Source: Aureimonas mangrovi (lineage in GTDB: Bacteria; Pseudomonadota; Alphaproteobacteria; Rhizobiales; Rhizobiaceae). From it: a stretch of DNA of 64,000 nt. The notes below the pieces were generated by a model, which worked only from the letters and a program-made list of their open reading frames with translations, had not been told where the DNA came from and searched no databases. The translations under genes and the position numbers were made by a program. The stretch is from assembly GCF_014058705.1 (NCBI RefSeq), contig NZ_CP059692.1, positions 3,212,001 through 3,276,000 on the forward strand. The letters run 5' to 3'. This document shows positions 10,260 through 18,947 of the stretch, piece by piece; within the stretch, counting starts at the first letter, position 1, and every line of letters begins with the position of its first letter.

Positions 10260-10295
10260 CTCGCGACTAGCTCATGAACCGGGCGTAAATGGGGC

Positions 10296-11174
10296 TCAAC
10301 GCGTCGGCACCGGCGTCTCCCCGCGATAGTCGTAGAAGCCGCGGCCGGCCTTTCGCCCGAGCCAGCCGGCCTCGACATACTTCACCAGGAGCGGGCACGG
10401 CCGATACTTGGAATCCGACAGCCCGTCATGCAGCACCTGCATGATCGAAAGACACGTATCGAGGCCGATGAAGTCGGCGAGTTGAAGCGGGCCCATCGGA
10501 TGGTTGGCGCCGAGCTTCATCGCCGTATCGATGTTATCGACCGAGCCGACGCCCTCGTAGAGCGTGTAGATCGCCTCGTTGATCATCGGCATCAGGATGC
10601 GGTTGACGATGAAGGCGGGGAAATCCTCCGAGACGGTCATCGCCTTGCCGAGCCGCTCGACATAGGCGCGGGCGGCTTCGTAGGTTTCGTCGGAGGTCGC
10701 AATGCCGCGCACGAGCTCGACGAGCTTCATCACCGGCACCGGGTTCATGAAGTGGATGCCGAGGAAGCGCTCCGGCCGGTCGGTGGAGGCCGCGAGCCGG
10801 GTGATCGAGATCGACGACGTGTTGGTGGCGAGAAGTGCGTCGGGCCGCAGGACCGCGCAGATCTGCGCGAAGATGCGCCGCTTGATCGCCTCGTCTTCGT
10901 TCGCCGCCTCGATGACGAGATCGGCGTCGCCGAGGGCGCCCGCTCCGTCCGCCGCGATGATGCGCGAGAGGGCCGCTTCCTTGTCGGCCTCGGCGATCTT
11001 TCCCCCGGCAAGCTGGCGGTCGAGATTGGCCGCGATCGTTTCGACGCCCTTCTGGGCGCGCTCGTGGCTGACGTCGAAGATCGTCACCTCGTATCCAGCG
11101 AGCGCGGATACATGGGCGATGCCCGCCCCCATCTGCCCTGCACCGACGACGCCGATCTTCCTGATCTCGACCAT
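10296..11174 (-). CDS. hbdA: 3-hydroxybutyryl-CoA dehydrogenase
   Basis: This 292-aa NAD(P)-dependent enzyme interconverts (S)-3-hydroxybutyryl-CoA and acetoacetyl-CoA. The N-terminal Rossmann motif GVVGAGQMGAGIA is at residues 8-20. NTSSISIT, HFMNPVPVMKLVE (with the catalytic histidine), and the C-terminal helical domain with NHPMGPLQLADFIGLD are all present. Length is typical of the single-domain bacterial form. A GGGGAGGAAA ribosome site precedes the ATG at 11174. It lies downstream of etfBA on the same strand, separated by a strong hairpin, so it may be expressed partly with the electron-transfer flavoprotein in fatty-acid or polyhydroxybutyrate metabolism. Confidence 0.96.
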   Translation of the reverse strand: MVEIRKIGVVGAGQMGAGIAHVSALAGYEVTIFDVSHERAQKGVETIAANLDRQLAGGKIAEADKEAALSRIIAADGAGALGDADLVIEAANEDEAIKRRIFAQICAVLRPDALLATNTSSISITRLAASTDRPERFLGIHFMNPVPVMKLVELVRGIATSDETYEAARAYVERLGKAMTVSEDFPAFIVNRILMPMINEAIYTLYEGVGSVDNIDTAMKLGANHPMGPLQLADFIGLDTCLSIMQVLHDGLSDSKYRPCPLLVKYVEAGWLGRKAGRGFYDYRGETPVPTR

Positions 11175-11204
11175 GCCGTTTCCTCCCCGCTGTCCGTCAA
11201 ACGG

Positions 11205-11228
11205 AAAGGGCGGCCAACGCCGCCCTTT
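11205..11228 (-). terminator. Strong hairpin between etfA and hbdA
   Basis: A perfect 10-bp stem (AAAGGGCGGC at 11205-11214 with GCCGCCCTTT at 11219-11228) and a 4-nt loop lie 18 nt after the etfA stop. On the minus strand the stem ends in CCCTTT and is followed by CCGTTTG, so it is a plausible intrinsic or partial terminator that lowers expression of hbdA relative to etfBA. Confidence 0.6.
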
Positions 11229-11246
11229 CGATCTTCGCTGTCGTTC

Positions 11247-12176
11247 TCAGAGCTTGCCCTGCATCTCCGGCAGGATGGCAAAGAGATCGCCGACGAGCGA
11301 GTAGTCCGCGATCTGGAAGATCGGGGCGTCCTCGTCCTTGTTGATCGCGACGATGACCCTCGAATCCTTCATGCCCGCGAGGTGCTGGATCGCGCCGGAG
11401 ATGCCGACCGCGATGTAGAGGTCCGGTGCGACGACCTTGCCGGTCTGTCCGACCTGCCAGTCGTTCGGCGCGTAGCCCGCGTCCACCGCCGCGCGCGAGG
11501 CGCCGACCGCCGCGCCGATCTTGTCGGCGAAGGGCAGGATCACCTCCTCGAACTTCTCCTTCGAGCCGAGCGCGCGACCGCCCGAGACGATGATCTTCGC
11601 GCCCGCCAGTTCCGGACGCTCGGAGGCCGCGACCTCCTCGCCGACGAAGCTCGACAGGCCGGGATCGCCGGCCGCCTCGACCGTCTCGACCGGTGCCGAA
11701 CCGCCCTCGCCGGCCGCCTGGAAAGAGGCGGTTCGCACGGTGACGACCTTCTTGGCGTCGTTCGACTTCACCGTCTGCACGGCATTGCCGGCATAGATCG
11801 GCCGCGTGAAGGTGTCGGCGCCCTCCACCGCGATGACGTCAGAGATCTGCATGACATCGAGGAGCGCGGCGACGCGCGGCATGATGTTCTTGCCGTTGGT
11901 GGTCGAGGGGGCGACGATCGCGTCGTAGCCGCCCGCGAGCTTCACGACGAGGTCGGCCACCGGCTCTGCGAGCTGATGCGCATAGGCCTCGCCGTCGGCG
12001 AGAAGCACCTTGGCGACGCCCTCGAGCTTGGCGGCCGCATCGGCCGCGGACTGCGCGCCGTGGCCGGCGACCAGCACATGCACCTCGCCGCCCATGGCGG
12101 TCGCGGCCGAGAGCGCCTTGGCCGTCTGCTCGTTCAGAGTGGAATTGTCGTGTTCGGCCAGAAGAAGAGTGGTCAT
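11247..12176 (-). CDS. etfA: Electron transfer flavoprotein alpha subunit
   Basis: This 309-aa subunit binds the redox-active FAD and, with EtfB, passes electrons from acyl-CoA dehydrogenases to ETF-ubiquinone oxidoreductase. The FAD-binding C-terminal domain shows [56 protein letters not shown] and [18 protein letters not shown]-like segments in order (given here as the family landmarks, each visible). The N-terminal half is the shared alpha/beta fold. It starts 24 nt after etfB, so the two are co-transcribed, as is usual. Its length is normal for the housekeeping group, shorter than FixB. Confidence 0.97.
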   Translation of the reverse strand: MTTLLLAEHDNSTLNEQTAKALSAATAMGGEVHVLVAGHGAQSAADAAAKLEGVAKVLLADGEAYAHQLAEPVADLVVKLAGGYDAIVAPSTTNGKNIMPRVAALLDVMQISDVIAVEGADTFTRPIYAGNAVQTVKSNDAKKVVTVRTASFQAAGEGGSAPVETVEAAGDPGLSSFVGEEVAASERPELAGAKIIVSGGRALGSKEKFEEVILPFADKIGAAVGASRAAVDAGYAPNDWQVGQTGKVVAPDLYIAVGISGAIQHLAGMKDSRVIVAINKDEDAPIFQIADYSLVGDLFAILPEMQGKL

Positions 12177-12200
12177 GATCGTAATCTCCCTTTCGGCCCT

Positions 12201-12950
12201 TTAGAGGACACCCGCTTCGTTCTTCAGCTTGCCGATGAGGTCATCGACGCTCGCGACCTTCACGCCGGCCTGGCGCTTGGCCGGCTCGGCGGTCTTGAGC
12301 ACCTCCAGGCGCGGCGCTGTATCGACGCCGTAGTCGCCGGCCGCCTTCTCGTCGAGCGGCTTCTTCTTGGCCTTCATGATGTTGGGCAGCGAGGCGTAGC
12401 GCGGCTCGTTGAGGCGCAGGTCCGTGGTCACGATAGCCGGCATCTTGAGGTCCACGGTCTGCAACCCGCCATCGACCTCGCGCGTGACCTTGGCGCGCCC
12501 ATCGGCGAGTTCCAGCTTCGAGGCGAAGGTACCCTGCGACCAGCCGAGAAGCGCGGCCAGCATCTGACCTGTCTGGTTCGCGTCGTCGTCGATCGCCTGC
12601 TTGCCGAGAATCACGAGGTCCGGGCTCTCGGCCTCGACGACGCCCTTGAGGATCTTGGCGACGGCCAGCGGCTCGACGGTGCCTTCGGCCTTCACGAGAA
12701 TGCCGCGATCCGCGCCCATCGCGAGGGCCGTGCGGATGGTCTCGGCGGCCTGCGCCGGCCCGACCGAGACGACGACGATCTCCTCGACGCCGCCCTTTTC
12801 CTTCAGACGCAGGGCTTCCTCGACCGCGATCTCGTCGAACGGGTTCATGCTCATCTTGACGTTGGCAAGATCGACGCCCGTGCCGTCCGGCTTCACCCGG
12901 ATCTTCACGTTGTAGTCGACCACCCGCTTGACTGCGACAAGGATCTTCAT
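12201..12950 (-). CDS. etfB: Electron transfer flavoprotein beta subunit
   Basis: A 249-aa partner of EtfA that binds AMP and docks dehydrogenases. Family landmarks are [19 protein letters not shown] at the N-terminus, [16 protein letters not shown], the AMP/nucleotide region [17 protein letters not shown] and the recognition-loop region [20 protein letters not shown]. The ATG at 12950 is preceded by AAGGGAG. It is the first gene of etfBA(-hbdA). The promoter should lie in the 207-bp gap to the right (12951-13157), in which I see no clear hairpin, riboswitch or other feature. Confidence 0.97.
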   Translation of the reverse strand: MKILVAVKRVVDYNVKIRVKPDGTGVDLANVKMSMNPFDEIAVEEALRLKEKGGVEEIVVVSVGPAQAAETIRTALAMGADRGILVKAEGTVEPLAVAKILKGVVEAESPDLVILGKQAIDDDANQTGQMLAALLGWSQGTFASKLELADGRAKVTREVDGGLQTVDLKMPAIVTTDLRLNEPRYASLPNIMKAKKKPLDEKAAGDYGVDTAPRLEVLKTAEPAKRQAGVKVASVDDLIGKLKNEAGVL

Positions 12951-13157
12951 GCTCGCTCCCTTGCGGGCCGCACTTCGGACGCGGCCCCTGCTTCAACTCA
13001 CCGGCCGGCAGGACGCCAGCCCGCAAACGGTTTTCAGCCTGCAAGGTGTTTTGCGCGCCGCGCCCTCAGATGCAAGCGGCCGCGTCATGAAATCATCGCA
13101 CGCTCCGCCAAATCCCATCCGCCACAGGAAAGAGAGGCGACAGCCAGCACCCTGCGA

Positions 13158-13724
13158 TCAGCGGTTCTGGCCCGGCACCCAGAGCACCTCGGCCTCCCCG
13201 CGGCCGTTGGCGTGGCGCGCGGCCACGAAGAGGAAGTCCGAGAGCCGATTGACGTAGCGCAGCGCCGGTGTCGCGACGGACTCCTGGCGAGCGAGCGTCA
13301 CCATCACGCGCTCGGCGCGCCGGGCGACGGTGCGCGCCAGATGCAGATGGCTCGACAGGGGCGAGCCGGCCGGCAGCACAAAGGAGCGCAAGGGCGAAAG
13401 CTCCGCGTTCAGCGCATCGATCCGGGCCTCAAGCCAGTCCACCTGGGAGGGCGCCACGGTCAGAGGCTCGAAGGGCAGCGGCTCGTCGCCGGCGGGCGTT
13501 GCGAGTTCGGCCCCGAGATCGAAGAGATCGTTCTGGATGCGCGAGAGCGAGGTGTCCATCGCGTCGTCGGCGTAGAGCCGGGCGAGGCCGATCGCGGCAT
13601 TCAGCTCGTCCACCGTGCCCACCGCCTCGAGGCGCGGATCGTCCTTCGGGCGCCGCTCACCGGTGACGAGCCCCGTCGTGCCGCCATCGCCCGTGCGGGT
13701 GTAGATCTTGTTGAGCTTGACCAA
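13158..13724 (-). CDS. Cob(I)alamin adenosyltransferase, PduO/MMAB type
   Basis: A 188-aa enzyme that transfers the adenosyl group of ATP to cob(I)alamin to make adenosylcobalamin. The two family signatures are intact: YTRTGDGGTTGL near the N-terminus (ATP binding) and VNRLSDFLFVAAR near the C-terminus. The start MVKLNKIYTRTG uses TTG at 13724, with GGGAGG seven to eight bases upstream; homologues share this N-terminus, supporting the unusual start codon. It follows the twin-transmembrane gene by 21 nt, so the two are likely one operon, an arrangement known in the order. No cobalamin riboswitch is visible in front. Confidence 0.94.
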   Translation of the reverse strand: MVKLNKIYTRTGDGGTTGLVTGERRPKDDPRLEAVGTVDELNAAIGLARLYADDAMDTSLSRIQNDLFDLGAELATPAGDEPLPFEPLTVAPSQVDWLEARIDALNAELSPLRSFVLPAGSPLSSHLHLARTVARRAERVMVTLARQESVATPALRYVNRLSDFLFVAARHANGRGEAEVLWVPGQNR

Positions 13725-13745
13725 TGCGCGCCTCCCAGCGGTCGC

Positions 13746-13934
13746 TCAACGCGAGAAGTAGAGGACGGCGACGATGACGGCGACGGCGATCGCCTGGAGC
13801 ATGATGCGCATGCGCATCAGCTTCTGCGAGGTGTTGCCCGGTCCCCCGACCATCATGTTGCGCAGGCCCGCAAGGAGCACGCCTGCGGTTGCGATCATGA
13901 AGATGACGGCGAGGATAGAGAGGAAGGTCGACAT
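13746..13934 (-). CDS. Twin-transmembrane (HIG1-like) small membrane protein
   Basis: A 62-aa inner-membrane protein with two hydrophobic helices: STFLSILAVIFMIATAGVL at the N-terminus and a second (about 42-60) ending VAVLYFSR. The connecting segment LRNMMVGGPGNTSQKLMRMR is typical of the conserved 'twin transmembrane' proteins found beside cobalamin adenosyltransferase in Hyphomicrobiales. Function is unknown; the fold resembles the HIG1 domain. I chose the ATG at 13934 because homologues begin MSTF; an ATG nine bases upstream is possible. It heads the likely operon with the adenosyltransferase gene. Confidence 0.8.
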   Translation of the reverse strand: MSTFLSILAVIFMIATAGVLLAGLRNMMVGGPGNTSQKLMRMRIMLQAIAVAVIVAVLYFSR

Positions 13935-14147
13935 GGCGTCCATCGCATTCGTGACGGCCGGAACGGGCCGCCGACACCGTTTCATATAACGACGCGCGAG
14001 CCCGCAGGCGAGGCCGGAAGCGGCGGCGGCTGGTCGCAAGTCCTTGTCTGAAGCCCTTCTCCCAAGCGCTCGTAACCTTTTCGTTCGCGCCGCAACTTCG
14101 TAGAAGCGGGAGACGCCATTGCCGGCATCAGACGGCGGAAGCTTCTC

Positions 14148-15113
14148 TTGCAGACCATCCTTCTCATCATCGCCCCGATCTTCGGCCTCATCGCGCTCGG
14201 TTACGCGGCTGCGAAGTCCGGCTACCTGCCCGCGTCGAGCGCCGACGGCCTCGCGCAGTTCGTCTTCGGCATCGCGATGCCGGCGCTCCTCTTACGCACA
14301 GTCGCCACGGCCGACTTCGGCGGCGTACAGCCGGCACCGCTCTGGCTGGCCTACTTCGCCGGCGTCATCGTCACCTACGGGCTCGCCATGATCCTCACCC
14401 GGCGCCTCGGGCGCGTCGACAGGCGATCGAGCGTCGTCGCCGGAGTGGCGACCAGCTTCTCCAACCTTGTCTTCATCACCATCCCCGTGGTCGATCGCAT
14501 CTACGGTACGGCCGGGCTCGGCGTCCTCGCACTCCTGTTGACGATCCACCTGCCGATCATGGTGACGGCCTCCACCCTCCTGATCGAGCGCGCCGCGCTG
14601 CAGGATACGCGTGACGGCCTCGTCACAGGGGGTGCGGCCTTCGACATGCACGCCGCGCTGCGCCGTATCTGGCGCTCCCTGTCGCGCAACGCCCTCATCA
14701 TCGGCATCCTGTGCGGCAGCATCTTCCAGGTGCTGGGCCTGCCGGTCGCGGGGCCGTTCGGCGAGATCGTCAATACCGTCGCAAGCACTGCCGGACCCCT
14801 CGCGCTCATTGCGCTCGGCCTCTCGCTGCCGCGCTACAAGATTGGCAGCGACCTCAAGCTGCCGCTCGTCCTCGCCTCACTCACCCTCGTGCTGCAGCCG
14901 GCGATCGTCTGGCTGGCAGGCCAGGCCCTCGGCCTGTCGCCGCTCTGGCTCCAGGTCGCCGTTCTCGGGGCCGCCGCGCCCCCCGGCGTCAACGCCTATC
15001 TCCTGGCGGTCCACTTCAAGTCCGGGGAGCACCTCGCCGCGACGCTGACGGTTGTCGCGACAGTTATCTCGGCCGTGACGCTCAGCCTCTGGATCCTCGT
15101 CCTCGTTCCCTGA
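14148..15113 (+). CDS. AEC family transporter (auxin efflux carrier superfamily)
   Basis: A 321-aa inner-membrane protein with about ten hydrophobic segments in the two-half arrangement of the AEC/bile-arsenite-riboflavin superfamily. It begins QTILLIIAPIFGLIALGYAA and contains AMPALLLRTVA and the C-terminal GAAAPPGVNAYLLAVHF, which corresponds to the conserved P(x)GVN/A loop. Bacterial AEC proteins move organic acids such as malate; the substrate here is unknown. The start is TTG at 14148 with a GGAAG site; no better ATG lies nearby. It converges with gluQ, stops 3 nt apart. A second AEC gene is at 62.6 kb. Confidence 0.9.
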   Translation: MQTILLIIAPIFGLIALGYAAAKSGYLPASSADGLAQFVFGIAMPALLLRTVATADFGGVQPAPLWLAYFAGVIVTYGLAMILTRRLGRVDRRSSVVAGVATSFSNLVFITIPVVDRIYGTAGLGVLALLLTIHLPIMVTASTLLIERAALQDTRDGLVTGGAAFDMHAALRRIWRSLSRNALIIGILCGSIFQVLGLPVAGPFGEIVNTVASTAGPLALIALGLSLPRYKIGSDLKLPLVLASLTLVLQPAIVWLAGQALGLSPLWLQVAVLGAAAPPGVNAYLLAVHFKSGEHLAATLTVVATVISAVTLSLWILVLVP

Positions 15114-15116
15114 GCT

Positions 15117-15998
15117 TCAGAGCCCGACCATGCGCCGAATGTCGCGCGGGCTCATGCCGGCAGCGCGTGCGGTCGCGAGGGACGTGTCCCCCGCGCTTTT
15201 GGAGAGCTTGCGCCCGTCGCCTCCGAGCACGAGACGGTGGTGATGATAGACCGGCGCGGGCAGGCCGAGGAGGAATTGGAGGACGCGGTGGACGGATGTG
15301 GCGGGCAGGAGATCCCGTCCGCGCACGACGTCCGTGATGCCCTGCAAGGCATCGTCGACGACGACGGCGAGATGATAGCTCGTCGGCACGTCCTTGCGCC
15401 CGAGGACGACGTCGCCCCACAAGGCGGGCTCCGCCGCGACATCGACGACGCCGCCTTCGTCGCCGCCCGCCTCGGTCCAGACGAGATCGCCGGTCCGCCC
15501 GAGGGCGCGTTCCATGTCGAGACGCCATGCGAAGGGCTCGCCGCCGGCGATCCGTGCAGCGCGCTCGCCTTCCGGAAGATTGCGGTCGAGCGCGGGATAA
15601 AGGAGCGCGCCGTCCGGGTCTCGAGGCCAGGGCGTGCCCGTCGCCTCCTCGTGACGCGCGGCATAGGCCCGAACCTCGCCGCGCGTCATAAAGCCCGGAT
15701 AGACGAGCCCCTCGCCCGCCAGTGCCTCGATGACCTCGAGATAATCCTCGAAATGCTCCGACTGCCGTCGCACCGACCGGGCATATTCGACGCCGAGCCA
15801 CTCGAGATCCTGCACGATAGCCGTCTCGAAGGCGCGCGAGCAGCGCGCGCGGTCGATGTCCTCCATGCGTAGAAGAAGGCGCCCGCCCGCTTCGCGGGAG
15901 AGATCATGGTTGAGAAGCGCGGAATAGGCGTGGCCGAGATGCAGCGCGCCGTTCGGGCTTGGCGCGAACCGGAAGACGCGGTTGCCGGGCTCGGTCAT
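15117..15998 (-). CDS. gluQ: Glutamyl-Q tRNA(Asp) synthetase
   Basis: A 293-aa truncated glutamyl-tRNA synthetase paralogue without an anticodon-binding domain. It attaches glutamate to queuosine in tRNA(Asp). The catalytic landmarks are FRFAPSPNGALHLGHAYSA, where HLGH (20-23) is the HIGH motif, LLLRMEDIDRARC, and KLSKSAGDTSLA, the KMSKS equivalent. The zinc-binding cysteines of the E. coli enzyme are not visible in the region YPGFMTRGEVRAYA, so this is a zinc-free variant. The ATG at 15998 has a strong AAAGGAGA ribosome site. It is divergent from alkA with about 58 bp between starts. Confidence 0.93.
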   Translation of the reverse strand: MTEPGNRVFRFAPSPNGALHLGHAYSALLNHDLSREAGGRLLLRMEDIDRARCSRAFETAIVQDLEWLGVEYARSVRRQSEHFEDYLEVIEALAGEGLVYPGFMTRGEVRAYAARHEEATGTPWPRDPDGALLYPALDRNLPEGERAARIAGGEPFAWRLDMERALGRTGDLVWTEAGGDEGGVVDVAAEPALWGDVVLGRKDVPTSYHLAVVVDDALQGITDVVRGRDLLPATSVHRVLQFLLGLPAPVYHHHRLVLGGDGRKLSKSAGDTSLATARAAGMSPRDIRRMVGL

Positions 15999-16056
15999 CG
16001 TCTCTCCTTTCGACGCGTGAGCTATAGTGATTCGATGAGCCGATGACGAGGACCGC

Positions 16057-16782
16057 ATGATCGAGACCGAGGACGACATCGAGCGCGCGCTCGACGCGCT
16101 ACGGGCCGCCGACCCGCGCCTCGTGAAGGTCGTCGAAATTGCCGGAATCGTCCCTCTGCGCCGATCCGAGGCGGGCCTGCCCGGCTTCGTGTCCACCATC
16201 GTCGCCCAGCAGGTATCGAGGGCGAGCGCGGCCGCGATCTTCGGCCGGCTGGCCGCCCTCGTTGCGCTCGACGACGCCGCCGCACTCCTCGCCGCCACCG
16301 ACGATGACTTCCGCATCGCCGGCCTCTCGCGCCCGAAGCAACGGACGATCCGCGCCATCGCGGCCGCCATCGCCGATGGACGGCTCGATCTGGGGCGAAT
16401 CGCCCGCGCTGATGCCCCCGAAGCGATCGCGGAGATGACTGCCGTCCACGGCATCGGCGTCTGGACGGCCGAATGCCATCTCCTCTTCGCGCACGGTCAC
16501 GAGGACGTCTTTCCAGCCGGCGATCTCGCCCTGCAGGTGGCCGTCGCGCACGCATTCGACATGCCAGAACGTCCAAAGGAGAAGGCGCTGCGGGCCATCG
16601 CCGCGCTCTGGTCGCCGCATCGTGCCGTCGCGGCACGTCTCTTCTGGGCCTACTATCACGCGATCACCAGACGCGACGCGGCCCCTGCGCAGCCCAAGGT
16701 CGCGCCCGGCACGCAAGCTGTGGGTGAAAAAGTCGCGGGCGCTCGAGCATCTTCACAAAGGCGACGTGATAGCGGAAGATAA
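16057..16782 (+). CDS. alkA: DNA-3-methyladenine glycosylase II (AlkA-like)
   Basis: A 241-aa base-excision DNA repair enzyme of the helix-hairpin-helix superfamily. The helix-hairpin-helix is VHGIGVWTAECHLLFA (about residues 130-145), followed by FPAGDLALQ, in which D156 is the expected catalytic aspartate. FVSTIVAQQVSRASA and the final WSPHRAVAARLFWAYYH also match AlkA-type enzymes. It removes 3-methyladenine and other alkylated bases. The N-terminal AlkA domain of E. coli is absent, which is normal in this group. It is divergent from gluQ. The C-terminal 30 residues are Ala/Arg-rich and poorly conserved in appearance. Confidence 0.92.
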   Translation: MIETEDDIERALDALRAADPRLVKVVEIAGIVPLRRSEAGLPGFVSTIVAQQVSRASAAAIFGRLAALVALDDAAALLAATDDDFRIAGLSRPKQRTIRAIAAAIADGRLDLGRIARADAPEAIAEMTAVHGIGVWTAECHLLFAHGHEDVFPAGDLALQVAVAHAFDMPERPKEKALRAIAALWSPHRAVAARLFWAYYHAITRRDAAPAQPKVAPGTQAVGEKVAGARASSQRRRDSGR

Positions 16783-16877
16783 GGAACTGCAAGCATTGGA
16801 CTGTACGGAAGCTTCGCCTTCGTCTGGACCGATCACGATCCTCGCGCAGGCACCGCTTTCGGATAAGGAGACGCTCC

Positions 16878-17438
16878 TTGACGATCGCAGTGCATTCCGG
16901 GTTGTCGCCTGCGCTCGTGCTGAACGCGGACTTCAGGCCCCTCAGCTACTATCCCCTGTCGCTCTGGTCGTGGCAGGACGCCATCAAGGCCGTGTTCCTC
17001 GACCGGGTCACCATTCTCGCCGAATACGACCACGCGGTCCGCTCGCCGTCCTTTTCCATGCGGCTGCCCTCGGTGGTCTGCCTGAAGGCCTACGTGAAGC
17101 CGGCCAAATATCCGGCGTTCACGCGCTTCAACGTCTTCCTGCGGGATCGGTTCGAATGCCAGTACTGCGGCTCGCCGCACGACCTCACCTTCGACCACGT
17201 GGTCCCGCGCTCGCGCGGCGGCCTGACGACGTGGGAGAACGTCGTGGCAGCCTGCTCACCCTGCAACCTCAAGAAGGGTGGGCTAATGCCGAAGGCGGCG
17301 GGCATGATCCCGCACCAGACTCCCTACCAGCCGTCGATGCACGATCTGCACAATAACGGCCGGCTCTTCCCGCCGAACTACCTGCACGAGAGCTGGCTCG
17401 ACTATCTCTACTGGGACAGCGAGCTCGACCCCGAATAG
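16878..17438 (+). CDS. HNH endonuclease family protein
   Basis: A 186-aa protein with a C-terminal HNH nuclease fold: FLRDRFECQYCGS (first CxxC), LTFDHVVPRSRGG with the catalytic DH, WENVVAACSPCNLKKGG (second CxxC with N). The N-terminal half (LVLNADFRPLSYYPLSLWSW) is the conserved extension seen in chromosomal HNH proteins common in alphaproteobacteria. Their role is unknown, possibly DNA repair or nucleic-acid processing; this is not a mobile-element nuclease. The start is TTG at 16878, preceded by AAGGAGACG. It lies 95 nt after alkA on the same strand. Confidence 0.9.
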   Translation: MTIAVHSGLSPALVLNADFRPLSYYPLSLWSWQDAIKAVFLDRVTILAEYDHAVRSPSFSMRLPSVVCLKAYVKPAKYPAFTRFNVFLRDRFECQYCGSPHDLTFDHVVPRSRGGLTTWENVVAACSPCNLKKGGLMPKAAGMIPHQTPYQPSMHDLHNNGRLFPPNYLHESWLDYLYWDSELDPE

Positions 17439-17453
17439 GTCCTCGCCGGCGGA

Positions 17454-17990
17454 TCAGTGCGCGGAGAACCGGTCTCCGCGCGACAGGCCGGCCCGCAGCG
17501 AGATCCCCGCGAGGATCAGTGCCGCGATGGCGTTCCAGCCGGCAAGCGAGACGCCGAAGATCCGCAGCGCCGCATCCTCGCAGGACGGCCCACGCACCGT
17601 ATCGAGCTGCGAGAGAAGATCGCCGCCCATGTCGAAGCCCGCGACGGCGCCGCAATCGGTCGGCCCCGCCCACCAGCGCCATTCGACGCCCGCATGGAAG
17701 ATGCCGAGATAGGCCGCGTAGAGCATCGCTACGCCGACCGCGACGAGAAGCAGGCGCGTGAGGATCGCGGGCCCGCTTCGCAGAGCCGAGATGAGCGCAA
17801 CGAAGGCGATCGGGATCGCCACGTAGTAAGGGGTGCGCTGTTCGAGGCAGAGCGCGCAAGGGATGTATCCGCCGATATGCTGGAAGGCGAGTGCGCCACC
17901 CACCGTCGCCGCCATGCCGACCATGGAAAGCGCCGCGCCGAGGGTTTGCCGGCCGCCGGTCGGTTGCTTGAGTACGAAGGTATCGGGCAT
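17454..17990 (-). CDS. DsbB-family disulfide bond formation protein
   Basis: A 178-aa inner-membrane protein with four hydrophobic helices. DsbB proteins reoxidise the periplasmic oxidase DsbA and pass electrons to quinone. The quinone-proximal pair is CALC (C45, C48) in YIPCALCLEQR, followed by the conserved Arg; the second periplasmic pair is C113 (PTDCG) and C137 (GPSCEDA). Length and topology fit the family. It converges with the HNH gene, 15 nt between stops, and lies immediately downstream of the exported superoxide dismutase gene on the same strand, about 100 nt away on the far side of its own start. Confidence 0.92.
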   Translation of the reverse strand: MPDTFVLKQPTGGRQTLGAALSMVGMAATVGGALAFQHIGGYIPCALCLEQRTPYYVAIPIAFVALISALRSGPAILTRLLLVAVGVAMLYAAYLGIFHAGVEWRWWAGPTDCGAVAGFDMGGDLLSQLDTVRGPSCEDAALRIFGVSLAGWNAIAALILAGISLRAGLSRGDRFSAH

Positions 17991-18086
17991 GGCAGTGCGT
18001 CTCGTTGGATGCGTCGGCTGGCGATAGCACGGATCGCGCAGCCGACGCTCGCTCTTTCGAGAGGGAAAAAGCCGACGCTGTCGCCG

Positions 18087-18809
18087 TTAGTTGGCCTCCA
18101 CCGCTGCAGCGTAGTTCTGCGAGACCTGCTCCCAGTTCACCACGTCCCACCACGCCGACAGATAGTCCGGCCGCGCGTTGCGATAGGTGATGTAATAGGC
18201 ATGCTCCCACACGTCGTTGCCCATGATCGGCGTGCCGGGTTCCTCGGCCACGTCCATCAGCGGATTGTCCTGGTTGGGCGTCGAAGTGACGGCGAGATTT
18301 CCGTCCGGATCGACGATCAACCACGCCCAGCCCGAGCCGAACTGCCCGGCGCCCGCCTCCTCGAAGGCGGTCTGGAACTCCTCCATCGAGCCGAAGGCGG
18401 TGTCGATCGCCTCTGCGAGTTCGGGCGAGGCTTCGCCCCGTTCGCCCTCGGGCGCCATGAGCTGCCAGAAGAAGCTGTGGTTCCAATGGCCGCCGGCATT
18501 GTTGCGCACCGCGTCCGGCAGCGTGCCGGCACCGGCGACCAGTTCCTCCAGCGTCATTGCGGAGAGCGCGTCATCGGTCTCGACGGCCTCGTTGAGATTG
18601 TCGACATAGGCCTGATGGTGGCGGCCGTGATGGATCTCCATCGTCTCCGCGTCGATCGCCGGGACGAGCGCGTCCGTGGCGTAGGGCAGGTCCGGCAGGG
18701 TGAAAGGCGCCGTGGTCGCGCCGACATCCTCGGCCTCCTGCGCGGAGGCGGGCGCGGCCGTGAGGGCGGCGGTGGCGAAAAGCGCCGAGAGCGCTGCTTT
18801 GCGGAACAT
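18087..18809 (-). CDS. Exported iron/manganese superoxide dismutase
   Basis: A 240-aa Fe/Mn superoxide dismutase, converting superoxide to oxygen and peroxide, with an N-terminal signal peptide (MFRKAALSALFATAALTAAP, cleavage near ASAQ). The mature enzyme shows all metal ligands: H60 in EIHHGRHHQAY, the histidine of HWNHSFFW, and Asp and His of NDVWEHAYYITYRN. Most alphaproteobacterial Fe/Mn enzymes are about 200 aa and cytosolic, so an exported form is notable. The ATG at 18809 has AAGGAAGGA upstream. Downstream on the same strand is the DsbB-like gene; the metal used (Fe, Mn or either) cannot be told. Confidence 0.92.
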   Translation of the reverse strand: MFRKAALSALFATAALTAAPASAQEAEDVGATTAPFTLPDLPYATDALVPAIDAETMEIHHGRHHQAYVDNLNEAVETDDALSAMTLEELVAGAGTLPDAVRNNAGGHWNHSFFWQLMAPEGERGEASPELAEAIDTAFGSMEEFQTAFEEAGAGQFGSGWAWLIVDPDGNLAVTSTPNQDNPLMDVAEEPGTPIMGNDVWEHAYYITYRNARPDYLSAWWDVVNWEQVSQNYAAAVEAN

Positions 18810-18947
18810 CGGGTGTCCTTCCTTGTACCGATCGTCTCCGCCCCAATGCGCGAGAGGCCGGGACGTATCCCTGACGCTCGCGTGATCGAGGCATGCGCTG
18901 CGCTTCGCTGGCGGGTGGTGACAGCGAAACGGTTTCCTGCCATTGGC

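Noticed and set aside
12951-13157. Cobalamin riboswitch near the adenosyltransferase gene
   Set aside because: The gap is downstream of that gene and upstream of etfB. No B12-box-like sequence or suitable structure was seen there or before the operon.
10428-14051. A 1207-codon open frame on the plus strand across hbdA, etfAB and the adenosyltransferase gene
   Set aside because: It runs opposite several clear genes and their gaps and is rich in Arg, Asp, His and Gly. It is a compositional shadow, not a giant gene.
16878-17438. HNH gene as a homing or restriction endonuclease
   Set aside because: It has the conserved N-terminal extension of chromosomal alphaproteobacterial HNH proteins and no methyltransferase or intron nearby.
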